Assembly: GCA_964019155.1 (NCBI GenBank)
Contig: OZ025245.1
Location: forward strand, 9,688,044 to 9,752,043
Origin: Osedax fenrisi
Taxonomy: Eukaryota; Annelida; Polychaeta; Sabellida; Siboglinidae
Direction of reading: 5' to 3'
Length of the DNA: 64,000 nt
The position numbers and the translations under genes are program-made. Positions within the stretch are counted from its first letter, which is position 1. Every line of letters begins with the position of its first letter. Positions 1-38,820 of this stretch are shown here, piece after piece. The notes under the pieces were generated by a model. That model ran no database searches. It was not told the origin of the DNA and was given only the letters and a program-made list of their open reading frames with translations.

Positions 1-178
1 TATAAATACAAATATAAAAGATAGAATAAACCAAAACTAAAACAAATATTTGATTCCCATATTAGCATCCAAAATAAAGTATAAAATATAATTAATAAAT
101 TTTTCATAATTGTAATATAATATTTCTAAAAAAATCTAAATATTTGTATCACATAGTTTATGTAAATTTTAATAATAT

Positions 179-214
<36 letters not shown>

Positions 215-679
215 AGGTTACTATATTAATACTATTTTTAATTGTTTTAATTATAATACTGTTATTTATTATTCTAATACTGTTTAATTTTTTTTTATTA
301 GTTATGTAAAGTTAAATATATAAAACGTCAAATTTGTAACATAAATATACAATAATTTTGATAAATAGTAATTTTTTTAATATTTAAATATTAAATAATG
401 TTTTTTTTTATGTTTTTAATACTTCTAATTTTTAATACTGTTTTTTTTTTTTATATAGTTATATAAAATATTTAAAAATGTAAAATATGTAATAATATAA
501 AATTTATATGTAGAAATACCTATTTTATACTGATTTTTTAATATAGTTTTATAATACAAAATAAATGTTTAATTTAAATTATAATATTAGAGAAAATAAT
601 ATATTTGCAATATTATTAAACACATCACTGCAAAAATATATATCAGTATTATAGGTTAATAAAAAAACAATTTTAAAAC
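1..679. other. AT-rich sequence, no gene seen
   Basis: Very A+T-rich sequence with a (TA)n run near 180..211 and several poly-T runs. I see no coding signal. It may include the far 3' part of the minus-strand LINE that begins to be readable at about 680. Confidence 0.5.
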
Positions 680-1263
680 TTTTTTTCAATCGATTTATAT
701 TTTGTATTTTATTTTTTTAAGAATATTACCAAATAGTATATCATTATAATACTTTATACCTTTAAAGAATACTGTATTTTGGCATTTTTTAGTTTTCATT
801 AATGGTAAAATAAATCTATCATTACGTTTACTTAATGTAAAATATTCATTATAATTAATTTTGTAATCAATTTTTTCATAAAATATATTTTAGTTGATAA
901 TTGTGTTGCTAAGTAATCTATATATTCTTTAAAAGTTAAATGTTGAACTAAAATTAATCCTAGAAATGTGTATCTACCTACAATTTCAATTTTAGAATTT
1001 CAAATATATATATATATATCTTTTAATATTCTAGCATTCATAAAAGGTAACATTTTTCAATATTAAGTTTCAGTTTATTAATATTAAACTAATATACTAA
1101 TTTATCAATATAAAATTGTAGGTAATTCATTATTGTCTGCACAAATTGTAAGTGATGTATCATCTGTATATAAATTCAGATTAATATTTACTGCATCTTT
1201 CAAAATAGTTGGAATATCATTAATAAATAATATAAAAAGAGGCCCAAGAACTGATCATTGGGG
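680..1263 (-). pseudogene. LINE reverse transcriptase, C-terminal part, degenerate (LINE D)
   Basis: Minus-strand translation gives a damaged non-LTR reverse transcriptase palm and thumb. At 1263 it resumes with P-Q-stop-S-V-L-G-P-L, followed by F-I-L-F-I-N-D-I and then Y-T-D-D-T-S at the catalytic box, where the family normally has F-A-D-D or Y-A-D-D. Further on a F-L-G-L-I block is visible in other frames. It is the continuation of the reverse transcriptase at 3857..4240: the two are separated only by the transposon at 1266..3854, and removing that element together with one TA copy restores the frame Y-G-V-P-Q. The glycine of PQG is a stop (TGA), so the element is dead. Confidence 0.75.
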
Positions 1264-1449
1264 TAGGGGAGGGTGGGGTTGTATGACCATTTTTTGTATA
1301 AAGTGCTATCATTGTTGTAATAATATATTTTTCTTAATTATTTATATTGTATTGCATAATATATGATATTAGTTAACTAATATATTACTTTTAGATATAA
1401 GGAATACTTATAAGATTTCATAATTACAATTAATAAAAAAAAAAAAAAA

Positions 1450-1483
1450 GTTCATTCAACCCCGCCTTTGGGGTTGAATGAAC
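1450..1483. repeat. Perfect 14-bp stem hairpin near the left end of the transposon
   Basis: GTTCATTCAACCCC is followed after a six-base loop by its exact reverse complement. A weaker relative (TTCATATAACCCC ... ATATGAA) sits near the other end at about 3452..3494, so this may be a subterminal structure of the element. Confidence 0.85.
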
Positions 1484-1589
1484 ATAGCCTGTTTTACTTA
1501 TTTAATTGCTCTTGGCATGATAATTTTATCACATATTCTATCAGTTTGTTGAGTATACACTGTTAAAAATGATGGTTTTCTAGACCGAT

Positions 1590-2060
1590 ATTTACTGCAG
1601 AAAACCATCTAAATGGTATTTAAAATAAATATTTATTTAAAACCCTCTAAATGGTATTCTGTGAAACCGACTGTATAAAACCCTCTAAATGGTATTCTAA
1701 ATTTCTACGGTGGAAAACCATATAAATGGTATTCTTAATTTCAAGTTGGAAAACCATATAAATGGTATTCTACATATCTACTGTGGAAAACCTCAACATG
1801 GTATTCTAAATTTCTACTGCAGAAAACCATATAAATGGTATTCTTAATTTCTACTGCAGAAAACCATATAAATGGTATTCTTAATTTCTACTGTGGAAAA
1901 CCCTCTAAATGGTATTCTTAATTTCTACTGCAGAAAACCATCAAAATGTATTCTTAATTTATACTTCAGAAAACCATATAAATGGTATTCTTAAATTCTA
2001 CTGTGGAAAACCCTCTAAAAGGTATTCTTAATTCTACTATGGAAAACCATCTTCAAATCA
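1590..2060. repeat. 37-bp satellite, block 1
   Basis: Imperfect head-to-tail units of about 37 bp. The core reads GGTATTCTTAATTTCTACTG, followed by CAGAAAACCATATAAAT or the variant TGGAAAACCCTCTAAAT. About 12 to 13 units are visible. The block lies wholly inside the TIR element at 1266..3854. Confidence 0.85.
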
Positions 2061-2616
2061 TATGGCATTTTACACGACTTAAGTATTATTATTAAGTTTA
2101 TATAATTATTTTATTATAGAAAAAATAAAATATTATATCTTTTAATTATTTTGAAATATTGATTTATTTTTTATGTATGCAAATCAATTAATAATTATTA
2201 TTTTAAATTAATATTTAAGTAAATATACTGTTTTTAATAAATAAAATATTATTTTAAAAACTAAAATAGTGTATGTAATCCTATGTATTTTGCTACATTA
2301 TCATAATATAATTCAGGTGACTCATGAACTACAATTGTAATCATAATTATATTGATAATATAAATGGAAATCATGTTGAACTAATTGCCCAATATTGAAT
2401 ATATCGCAATTGCATATTGATTAAATATTTTATTCAATATTAAAATTATTTTATTATTGAATTTAAGTTTTAAATCTAACTTAAATGAAATTATATAATA
2501 TATAAGTTAATATTTTGCTACAATACTACGCTAATATACTAATATTTATTTTACATATAAAATTATATTCAACTTATATCAACAACTTAAGTTATTGATG
2601 TAAGTTGAATATTGTG
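2061..2616. other. AT-rich spacer between satellite blocks
   Basis: Unique-looking AT-rich sequence inside the TIR element. No coding signal is seen. Confidence 0.4.
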
Positions 2617-3190
2617 ATATTCTTAATTTTTACTGTGTAAAATCCACTAGATGGTATTCTTAATTTCTACTGCAGAAAACCATATAAATGGTATTCTTAA
2701 TTTCTACTGTGGAAAACCCTCTAAATGGTATTCTTAATTTCTACTGCAGAAAACCATATAAATGGTATTCTTAATTTCTACTGCAGAAAACCATATACAT
2801 GGTATTCTTAATTTCTACTGTGGAAAACCCTCTAAATGGTATTCTTAATTTCTACTGTGGAAAACCCTCAACATGGTATTCTAAATTTCTACTGCAGAAA
2901 ACCCTCAACATGGTATTCTAAATTTCTACTGCAGAAAACCATCTAAATGGTATTCTTAATTTCTACTGTGGAAAACCCTCTAAATGGTATTCTTAATTTC
3001 TACTGTGGAAAACCATCTAAATGGTATTCTTAATTTCTACTGTGGAAAACCATCTAAATGGTATTCTTAAATCCGATAATAGAAAACCCTTAATATGGTA
3101 TTCTAAAAATTTCACTGCAGAAAACCATCAAAAGGGTTCTATTATAAGCAAACCTTAAATACCATTTATTTTACTGCAGAAAACCATTTA
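2617..3190. repeat. 37-bp satellite, block 2
   Basis: Second block of the same repeat. Successive GGTATTCT starts at 2653 and 2690 give the 37-bp period. Two sub-variants alternate (CTGCAGAAAACC and CTGTGGAAAACC), suggesting amplification of mixed units. About 14 to 15 units are visible. Confidence 0.85.
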
Positions 3191-3856
3191 CTTATTACAG
3201 TGTAGTTTATCATTTTTGATTCCTAGAAATAATATTTAAATAATTATTATGAATTAGTAATAGACCCTCATTACAATTAATTTAATTAATTATATTGTTA
3301 TATAATTAATTATATTATTTCTATTTAATCATTACTTATTTATATTCGGATCATTGAATATATATTATAATATTATAATAATATTAATATTATAATATTA
3401 TAATATTATATTATAAATATTAACATATGATATTTGGCTGATTGAACAATGTTCATATAACCCCGTTTTTAGTGGTTAACTCAACCCCATATGAAATTGT
3501 ATTATTAATTGTTAAAATTTAAATATTTTATTTAAAATTTTAAATATATTTGTATATTAATATTAAGCTAATTATATATTAAAATCATATATATAATATG
3601 AAAATAATCAAATAATTATTATAGAATTTATAACATATATTACCTTGTCTGGAATTTTTATTTTTGAGCGTACTTTAGTTAAAAATGTGATTAAAATGAT
3701 ACTATTTTTATTTTTTTATTAAATGATACTTCCGCAACTGTATTAATCATAGATGATGATACTAGTTCAGTTAAATCAAATTTCTGCTGTAGCAAACAAT
3801 TGTTATCTCCAGTGGCTCATGCAAGACACCTGTCCATACAATCCCACTCTCCCCTA

Positions 3857-4240
3857 CTCCATATTCTATACAATCTTTCAATGATAATGAATTATTTATT
3901 ATTGTAACAATATAACTTTTATATAAATAACTGTTTAAAATCTTTCATTTTACCTGAATCGATATGAATCTAATTTATCAATTAATATAGTATGATCTAC
4001 AGCATCAAAAGCTTTTTTTAGGATCTATAAGTATTGTTGCTACTTTTTTTATTATTATTAGTATTTAAAAAAATAAAATGTTGTATATTTATTAATGATA
4101 AAGTTATATTGGAGTTTGGTATGAAGTCATATTGATTATTATTAATTATATTATTTTTATGTATACAAAGTCTACATATATTATTTTTTACTTATTTTTG
4201 TTAGTAAAGAAATAGGTCTATAATTTGTATGAATAATGAA
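3857..4240 (-). pseudogene. LINE reverse transcriptase, N-terminal part, degenerate (LINE D)
   Basis: Read on the minus strand with frameshifts, this shows N-Y-R-P-I-S-L-L, then a block resembling K-K-A-F-D-A-V-D-H-T-I-L-I (an RT palm aspartate motif), then S-Y-L-Y-K and C-I-E-Y-G-V, where the TA-flanked transposon interrupts it. It is part of the same LINE as 680..1263, 4241..5320 and 5492..6206. Several frameshifts make it non-functional. Confidence 0.7.
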
Positions 4241-5320
4241 TAAATATAGATGCATCTATCAATGGATAAATATTTTCTTTTCTTTTTATTATTTTATTAA
4301 TTATTTTACAATTAATTGTCTTCTTGTTTATTATGTGAAAAAAGTTGCTTATTGTATTTATTTTTTATTGTGTTTTATATTTTTATTGATTTTATTCTTT
4401 AATTTTGTATATCTAGATATACAAAATTAAATAGATATTTAGTATAAACATATAATTAGTAGATTTATATAAGCTAAATAATTTATTTTTTATTTTAATT
4501 TCATTCTTATATTTATTAATTTTATATGGGATATTATTTATAAGATTATACAATATTATTTGTTTACAATATCATGTAAAATAATAATAAAATTATTACA
4601 ACATAGATAAGGATCTGTAATTTCCGATAATACAATTTGCCAATTTATATTTATAAAATCATTTTTTAAATATTCAATATTTTGTAGAATACAATTTCTA
4701 ATAAAATCACTTTATTATCACATTTTTTAACAGGAGAAAATGATAAAATATAATGATCTGTTATATCAGAATAAATGGTTCCATTATTTGTTATATAATC
4801 ACTATTAGAAATTATATTATCAATTGTTAAGGTGAAATAATGAGTCGGTAATGTTATCATGACTGTTAGTCCTAATTGTGTAAGAATATATTTAAAATTA
4901 TTAGAAATTAATGAACATTTTGATAAATCTATATTAAAATCTCCACATATATATATTTCATTATTTAAAAATTTGGAATATAGGAATATATTATAAAATA
5001 AATCATTAAAAAAATCGCTACTATTAGGAGATTTACTATTAGGAGATCTATAAATTGCAGAGGTTATTTGTATATTTTTAGTCGTATTTTGTATTTGTAT
5101 TGATACTATTTCAATATCATCTATAATAGAAATAGTTAATTCATCTATTACACATATATTTAAATATTTATTTGCAAGTATAGCAACACTCCCACCTATT
5201 TTTTTAATTTTTAGTGTACGATTATTTAAAAATATATTATAATTATTAAAATATATCGATGGGTCATCAGTATTTATTAACCAAGTTTCAGTAAGAATTA
5301 TTATATCTGGTTTATTATAT
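4241..5320 (-). pseudogene. LINE apurinic-like endonuclease and linker, degenerate (LINE D)
   Basis: The minus strand carries a recognisable APE-type endonuclease of a non-LTR retrotransposon from about 5317 to 4666: L-T-E-T-W-L near the start, G-G-S-V-A-I-L, I-Y-R-S-P-N, then C-G-D-F-N-I-D-L and, at the end, S-D-I-T-D-H-Y-I-L. These match the conserved ETW, YRPP, GDFN and SDH boxes. Only the last part begins with a methionine (4860). Downstream to 4240 the linker towards the reverse transcriptase is broken by frameshifts. A stop lies directly upstream of the endonuclease at about 5320. Confidence 0.8.
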
Positions 5321-5491
5321 TAATTATCAAGTAATATCAAAAAGTTATTAATATTTATATTAAATATTATATTAAATATAATGTAAAATCAAATTATATA
5401 TCTATATTCAAATTATATATAATGGTATTATAATCTTTAATATTATAATTCTTGTAAATCATTATTAGTTTAAATAATTAGGTTTTACTAA

Positions 5492-6206
5492 TTAACCTAT
5501 ATTACATTTTATCATTTTTAAATTATAGTTAATAAATTTAAAATTATATATAATTATATCAGATGATTTATCTTTAGCTTCTAGTAATAGTATCTTTTGT
5601 GTATTTAATTGAATTTTATCAAATTCATGTGATATTCCTATTTTATTATAAATTGTATTTTTTAATTTAAAAGCATTATAAAAAATATCGATTTTTTCAT
5701 TTTCCGTATTCAGTATTATTTTTAAAGGTCTGATTTTATATGCATGTGATTTATCAATATATATTTTTCCTATATAATGCATTTTTATAATTTTAATAGA
5801 TGATATGTTTTAAGTATATTAGATACTGTTTAAATTCTTAATCATATTTAGTTCTTTGTCATCATAAATTATTTATTTTACATTATGTAATATAATTATT
5901 TTACTATAGTATACGAGAATTTATTTCATTCATTGATTTTAAATTATTTGATACTGTATCAATAATTGTATTTATACTGTTATTTTCTAATTCTATATTT
6001 ACAATATCAGCATATGTGATAATGTTATCCTTTACATTAATGGTATTCAAATTATAAATTTGTCTTCACCATTATTTACTGTATTTTTTAATTCATTCAT
6101 TATTTATTATTTTCTTCTAATACAAATTGTATGTCTTATCAAATAACTCCTTAATATAATTTTCAATTGACTCTGATAATTCTAAGTTATTTATCCTATT
6201 TGTCAT
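5492..6206 (-). pseudogene. LINE ORF1-like fragment (LINE D)
   Basis: The stretch 5492..5782 encodes 96 residues with K-I-R-P-L-K-I-I-L, A-F-K-L-K-N and Y-N-K-I-G-I-S, resembling the C-terminal half of ORF1 proteins that precede the endonuclease-RT ORF in some non-LTR elements. Upstream, an interrupted frame starting at about 6206 begins M-T-N-R-I-N-N-L-E-L and looks coiled-coil-like. Position, just upstream of the endonuclease on the same strand, supports the call; sequence similarity is judged from memory of the family only. Confidence 0.55.
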
Positions 6207-7635
6207 AATGTGTGTTGTATTTGATATTTGATATTATACGAAATAATATACATAAATATTCTACCAAAGTATATACATGTATATAATCATACTCATTTTA
6301 TATATAACTTAATTATTAGTAATAGTAATTAATAGTAATTACTAGTAATACATTAGTAATAACTTATTACCTATATATTAGTTATGTATAAATAATATTA
6401 CAAGTTAGTTATATTATGAGGAATACATATAGTAAGAATGCTATTTGATATTTAATAGTATTAATGTATTGTTTGTATAAATATAATTTTATTATGGACG
6501 AGCGGGAGCAAAAACACGTCTTTACGCTTTGAGTGCTAACACAAGAATGTTATATATATAGTCTATATAATATAGTCTATAGACTATAATTGTTTCATAG
6601 TGAATTGTACAATTATTTCATTACATATGTATATGATTTATATTTAAATAATGAATACTTATAGACTTAGTTTAATATAGATGTATTTGAACTTTTAGTC
6701 AGACAATATATCTGGTTATATTGGAATTATATATGATTATTAAAATGGAGACATATATTAATACCATTAAAGATATGTATATCTCAATAATAGATTATAT
6801 TATATTTTACTTTATTTTCAATAGAAATTAATATCTGAATTCAAATAATATTTATTAACTATAAACAATAATTAATAATTTTATAAGATTAAAATTTGTT
6901 ATAATTTAAAAACAATGTTTACACAAATATATAATTAATTAATATATATATATAAATATTATTATTAATTATTTAATTTATTAATTATTATATTTGTATT
7001 CCAATATGCGTATTTTAATGTAAGTACGTATATGTATATATATAAATCTTATTTCTCTATAATGATAACATTATATATTTCTTTATTAGATATATTTATA
7101 TTTAAATGAATAAATATATATGAAATTTTTTAATGAAATCTGTAAATTTAAACATCCCATTAAGTAAAGTAATCAGTGATAGTGGTTAGATTATAGTTTG
7201 ATCATTATCATGATATGTGATTAACTGATAACAATACGATTACAATCATATTACAACCATCGATAAGCAACTACTCTTTGATTACGAACTGTACTTCTAA
7301 ATCATTGATATTGATACGATTATAATCAATGGTTTCTAACTGATCACACATTTAAATAAATGTTTGTAATCGAATGAATGTCGATGAGTCTAATTGAAAT
7401 ATGTGATCATAATCGATACGTAGCCCCATGAATGTACTCCGATAACTTACTGGATTGTAATCTTATTCAGATGTGTATACGCGTATATGTGTTGTACTTT
7501 CTTTTTATATATATCATACATAGCATACATATATATATAGCTATGTTTATATGTTCCAAATAAACTAACAATACTAATGATGATTACGTCTGCACGTTAT
7601 TATAAGTTCATTAACGTAAACCACATTTTATTAAT
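6207..7635. other. AT-rich sequence, no gene seen
   Basis: Low-complexity A+T-rich DNA between the LINE and the (GA)n tract. A slightly GC-richer stretch at 7140..7620 has several CGAT/ATCG words but no convincing exon. Confidence 0.4.
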
Positions 7636-7790
7636 AGAGAGAGAGAGAGAGAGTGAGATAGATAGAGATAGAGGTATATAGAGAGGTATATAGAGAGAGA
7701 TATAGAGAGAGAGAAAAAAGAGAGAGTGAGAAAGAGAATGAGAGAGATAGAGAAAGAGAGAGAAAGAGAGAGAAAGAAATAGATATAGCG
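7636..7790. repeat. Imperfect (GA)n microsatellite
   Basis: About 150 bases of GAGA with TATA and GATA interruptions, a purine-rich strand. It directly abuts the TA-flanked element that begins at 7802. Confidence 0.9.
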
Positions 7791-7801
7791 TGCCTCGCCT
7801 A

Positions 7802-8699
7802 GGTTAAAGTAACCGAATACCGACAGTAACTGAATACGGAAACTCTCGGTATCTCAGAAAACATAAATCCTACAATAAAATTTTAAATAATACAATATTC
7901 ATTATTATATAAATTGTCTAAATAAGTAATTTTTATTTTTTAATTATTCAAAATAGTGCTGATATACCCAATAAACTGATTTTTTATTACGTTTTTACAT
8001 TTATGAAAAAAAATGTCAACTTAAAACCTCCTCAAACATATATAAATGTATCGATATAAAACATAACAATATATTATTAATTACTAAAGCATTCTAAACA
8101 TTATATGCATAATTGCGATATTTGTTATCACATATTAATTAAGTTATAAGCATATATCTAGAGGTCATATAAATCCCTAATACGAACACTCTAGATGTCT
8201 TAATATGGACACCCTATAACCAATCAGCACGCAGAAATTGGAATATTCTGATTTTTTTTATAAAATCACGTACGTTATAATATTAATACCACCAATAAAG
8301 CTAAATCTAAAAATATAATTATTTAGATATTAAATTGTATTATTAAATAAAAAAATAATAAAAATAAATAAATTATTTACTAATTAAATTATATTAAATT
8401 ATTCATAAAATAAATAATGTTATTGTAATTTATCTGATTGGTTCATCAATAAAATATAGTTTATCTAGTGGTATATGTGGTGTCCGTATTATAATATAGG
8501 GTGCCCATATTCGGACATTGGTACCGAATACTGACACCCCCATTATCTATTGAATAAAAAGATTAAATAAAATTTAAAAATCACAATAATATCTATAATC
8601 ATATAATATTAAGATATTGTAATTTGTTAATACAAATATTTAGTCATCAAATGTTAAGAACATACATTGTTAAAGTGTCCGTATTAGGTTGCTTTCCCT
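7802..8699. mobile_element. TA-flanked TIR element, TACCGAC group, subfamily 2
   Basis: The left end (GGTTAAAGTAACCGAATACC) and right end (GTCCGTATTAGGTTGCTTTC) are inverted relatives, with TA on both outer sides. Internal GTGTCCGTATT / ACGGACACC words recur about 8480 and 8540. A second member is at 46343..46914. No transposase is present, so it is a non-autonomous element. Confidence 0.75.
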
Positions 8700-8701
8700 T
8701 A

Positions 8702-9081
8702 ATCTATTCATTTCGTCTGATATATCTATAACTAATAGGTTACAATTTAAACATACCGGTATTGATATGATACCCGTAAGTAAAGAGTAATACTTGTAAT
8801 TATTGTACTTATTAATAAGTACAATTATAAGCCAATTGGCATATTTGGAATTATAGTAATACTTTAAATAATCATGTGAACTTGCATACTAATAAATTTA
8901 TTATATTTAAAATAATATCTTCATTGCGAATTCATTATCCGATATAGTTAGTATTAAATACCAATGCTAATTAGCATTAATGACCACTATATCTCACATT
9001 TAATATAATTATAATATTAGTTACTCATTATAATAAACTTTACGATTACCCAATAGATATATATATATATATATATATATA
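8702..9081. other. AT-rich sequence, no gene seen
   Basis: No coding or RNA signal recognised; it ends in a (TA)n run from 9057. Confidence 0.4.
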
Positions 9082-9371
9082 TTGTTATTTTTTTTATTTG
9101 GTGGAGTCCTTTCATCCCATCCAGGAACTTAGATGAAGTTTTCACTTATAACCATATATGGCTTTAATGTCCCTTAGAAGCCGCTCTCGTGTTAAGGCAT
9201 CCATGGTTTTAACGAGAGCCGATCATTTATTTATACACAATTATATAAGATCACTTCTAAATAATATTTTAAGACCCATTTTATAAAATTAATTAATGGT
9301 CCGGACGAGGGTTGAACCCGTGTCCTACTGCTTGTGTGTCTGACGCCTTAGCCACTGAGCCACACAGGCAG
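9082..9371 (-). mobile_element. tRNA-derived SINE, full length
   Basis: On the minus strand the element starts at 9371 with a tRNA-like head: an A box TGGCTCAGTGG with AAGGCG, and a B box GGTTCAACCC, the two RNA polymerase III promoter elements. A conserved body follows (AACGAGAGCCG ... ACACGAGAGCGG ... TGGATGGGATGAAAGGACTC) and a short A-rich/AAC-repeat 3' tail. Five relatives in this window share the body. It lies just upstream of gene 1. Confidence 0.9.
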
Positions 9372-9373
9372 TT

Positions 9374-9413
<40 letters not shown>

Positions 9414-9594
9414 AACGCGTTAGATATAGTAATATAGTTATTAGATATGTTTTATATCATAAATATTTTGAGATTTTAGAGAAATTCACGTCAATAAAAA
9501 CATAAAAAATTATTTTATCAATAAATTCAACATATATATTATATTACAATACAATACAATACACAAATAATACTATATAATACATACTACTAGG

Positions 9595-36058
<26,464 letters not shown>

Positions 36059-36143
36059 TGCCCTACACTGATAGCAATCCGATGTTCAGCGAGGATAATA
36101 TGTTACGCAATACCTGTAGCTCTATTACGTAACTGTTGACCTC

Positions 36144-36149
36144 AATAAA
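36144..36149 (+). promoter_or_regulatory. Probable poly(A) signal of gene 1
   Basis: AATAAA lies 86 bases after the stop codon. In AT-rich DNA this hexamer is common, so position is the main support. Confidence 0.5.
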
Positions 36150-36198
36150 GTATTACGTAACCGCCATCAACTATTACGTAATTCTACACCGTAATATA

Positions 36199-36489
36199 GT
36201 TTCGTGAAATAGAGTCGTGTGTATTTATTTATTATTTCATAAATAATTAGCGCATAAAATAACGTAATATACTATGTTATATTGATAGTCGTGTTTTAAT
36301 AAATTACGCTACAATTACGATTACGATATAGGATATAAATAAATAACGTAATATTAATCATAATTCGATGAATGGCGAAATGCAGCTCGGCCCAAAAATT
36401 CTTTAGTTTCGTGCAATATAATCGTGTGTATTTATATATTATTTCATAAATAATTAGCGCATAATATATCGTAATATACTATGTTATAT
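36199..36489. repeat. 85-bp direct duplication
   Basis: TTTCGTGAAATAGAGTCGTG... at 36199..36283 recurs with few changes at 36405..36489 (TTTCGTGCAATATAATCGTG...), 206 bases apart. Function unknown; it sits just 3' of gene 1. Confidence 0.8.
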
Positions 36490-37631
36490 ATTATAAATAG
36501 TGTATATTATATATTACGTATTGGTAATTATACATCGATAATATCAAAATCAGCTGACAAATTTACAAATAAAATCGTTTTATGTGTATTATATATCAAA
36601 TATGCGTGGTTAATTATTGTTAATATGCAATAGTATAATAAACTGAAGTACACTTGATATACGATAACATAAAGTTAATGCGAATGAAATATATATTTAT
36701 TGCACATAATATATTATAAGTAAATTATAATATAGTATATATATGAATATAATATAAATATATTTCATATTATTCGTGTTTTTACGTTTTTATTAAATAT
36801 TTATAGTAAATTTACTATAAATATTTAATATATTAATATATTTACCATTATATTATATATATATACAACAACAATATACATTTATATTATAATAAATAAT
36901 ATTATATTAAATTTATCACGTATATTAAATATATTATCGCCTAATTGCACACGTGTCTGTATATTGTAATACTACCAAACTGACCACAACAGTGAACACA
37001 TGGTGTTGCTGCTATCTTTGATTTATCCGGCAATATTACAGCCTCCAACTTATATGACCAACTTATAACTTAAGTTGTAGTTATAAGTAGATGATAATTA
37101 TCATAATACAAGCATACTTATCTCTACTACCATTGGGTATAGGTAAGTTATGCTTCTCTTTTGAATCCAACAAACCCCTTATAACCACACTTACTTCATT
37201 TACCTATATAATCAATGCAACCACCATCAATATATTTAACCTTCTCCCCACTCAAATATATAGTTATACCTCGACATCATACTTATTAACATTGATTATA
37301 TTTTGATCAGCTGAATACCCTCCAATAGTATTCCCCTTCAGAAAACTATATAGTAAATAATCAACAATATTCTCTCTATTGTACAACCTCCTAAAATACC
37401 TTATTAATAACGAACAACTGTAAATATTGCTATACGTATCTCTTAAGCTTTCACCAGCATTAACCTAGACATACTTACCTAAGACTAACTAGACTTTAAA
37501 ATAATGTACTATATATAGTACACTATAATAATGTACTATAGTATACTATGGTTTTCAAAATATATTACTTACAGAACATACATCGCAAAACTTCTACATA
37601 GATAACATTTTGTATAACCGATTAGCATACG
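36490..37631. other. Intergenic DNA between genes 1 and 2
   Basis: Mostly AT-rich. A short open stretch at 37091..37140 (M-I-I-I-I-I-Q-A-Y-L-S-L-L) ends in a good donor (G|GTAAGT) and could be a first exon, but I find no partner exon. Confidence 0.4.
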
Positions 37632-37815
37632 ATTGTGATGCAGTAAATGATGCCAGTCAAATCTAAACCATGATACAGTCTCAGTCTCAGTTACCTAAAG
37701 TGGCAACTCGGCTCGGGCTCGTTTTGTTAGTGTCTCGGCTCTGCTCCGGCTCGTTTTTTTCCGAAAATGAAAGTCTCGGCTCGGTATCAAAAGCCCGGCA
37801 TCATTTAAATCACTA
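37632..37815. mobile_element. Non-autonomous hAT element, GGCTCGG-rich family, short copy
   Basis: Starts near GTAAATGATGCC and ends GGCATCATTTAAATCACTA. Its single GC-rich core (CAACTCGGCTCGGGCTCG) corresponds to one half of the 551-bp and 505-bp copies. The target duplication is no longer exact. Confidence 0.75.
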
Positions 37816-38429
37816 GTATACACTCTCAATCACTGTACTGCACCTACACATTTTATAACTATAACACGTATGGTCTGTATACCTGATGTATGTAATTTGA
37901 TGTTTTATGCGCGAGGAGATATTACACAACTAATCTACAGTTACCGTCTTCCTCAGAATTCATAACGGATCTATACTTCTATATTCGCCTGATTATCCCG
38001 AGATATCTTCGCTGATTAGTCGATGATCGTATACAGCTTGTTTGGTCTACATTCAAAATATATCCTTTATTATTATTTATTTACTTAGTAGGTGGATACA
38101 TCACAACATATATATATATATAGTTATGCTTTATGCTCTATATATTTCTATCATTATTATCATCTATATTGCTATACGTCATTTTGTCTCTATTTCAAAT
38201 TCAAATTATTCAAATTATTATCTATCTATCTATTTTTTTTATTGATTTAATTAATTTACTAATTTGTTAAAGTTTTTAATTTTTTTCTAATTAAAAATAT
38301 TTGCTACATAAATATATAATTAATGAATATATATATACTTTAAATATTTAATATAGTATTTAATCAGTATTTATACTATATTATATTACTTGATTTGTGT
38401 TTAGTTATGCGTGTTTTAATGTTAGTACG

Positions 38430-38476
<47 letters not shown>
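37816..38476. other. Intergenic, no gene seen
   Basis: A GC-richer patch at 37870..38040 has stops in all frames checked; the rest is AT-rich. Confidence 0.4.
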
Positions 38477-38480
<4 letters not shown>

Positions 38481-38603
38481 TTTTATTATTATTTTATTTT
38501 GTTGGAGTTCTTTCATCCCATCCAGGAACTTGGATGCAGTTTTCAATTATAACTATATTATGGCTCTAGTGTCCCTTCGAAGCCGCTCTCGTGTTAAGGA
38601 ATG
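38477..38603 (-). mobile_element. SINE, 3' part only
   Basis: Matches the 3' half of the family (GGAGTTCTTTCATCCCATCC through CGCTCTCGTGTTAAGGA). It is 5'-truncated relative to its minus-strand orientation. Confidence 0.85.
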
Positions 38604-38820
38604 CGCATATATATATATATATATATCGACAATCCATATAGTGATAACATTGTACATTTCTTTATTAACTACAATATTCAAATAGATATGTAACGTTCAC
38701 CAGTATATATATAGGATCCTATAGGATGACATCAAGTATAATATCGATATATATATACACCTATTCCTCGATCAATACTTATTATATCTAGAATATCTAA
38801 TATAATTATGTATATATATA

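Larger units (their letters stand above)
1266..3854. mobile_element. 2.59-kb non-autonomous TIR transposon with TA target duplication
   Basis: The left end GGGGAGGGTGGGGTTGTATG and the reverse complement of the right end GGGGAGAGTGGGATTGTATG match at 18 of 20 positions. Each end is flanked outside by TA (1264..1265 and 3855..3856), as in Tc1/mariner-like and some other cut-and-paste families. It sits inside the reverse transcriptase of a minus-strand LINE, which proves insertion. No transposase is visible. The interior holds two blocks of a 37-bp tandem repeat and, near each end, a hairpin built on CAACCCC/GGGGTTG (1450..1483 and about 3452..3494). The superfamily is not certain. Confidence 0.85.

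Noticed and set aside
1590..3190. CRISPR-like array
   Set aside because: 37-bp units are directly adjacent with no unique spacers. This is a eukaryotic satellite inside a transposon.
9300..9371. Functional tRNA gene
   Set aside because: The A and B boxes belong to the head of a SINE repeated six times; the acceptor-stem pairing of a real tRNA is not evident.
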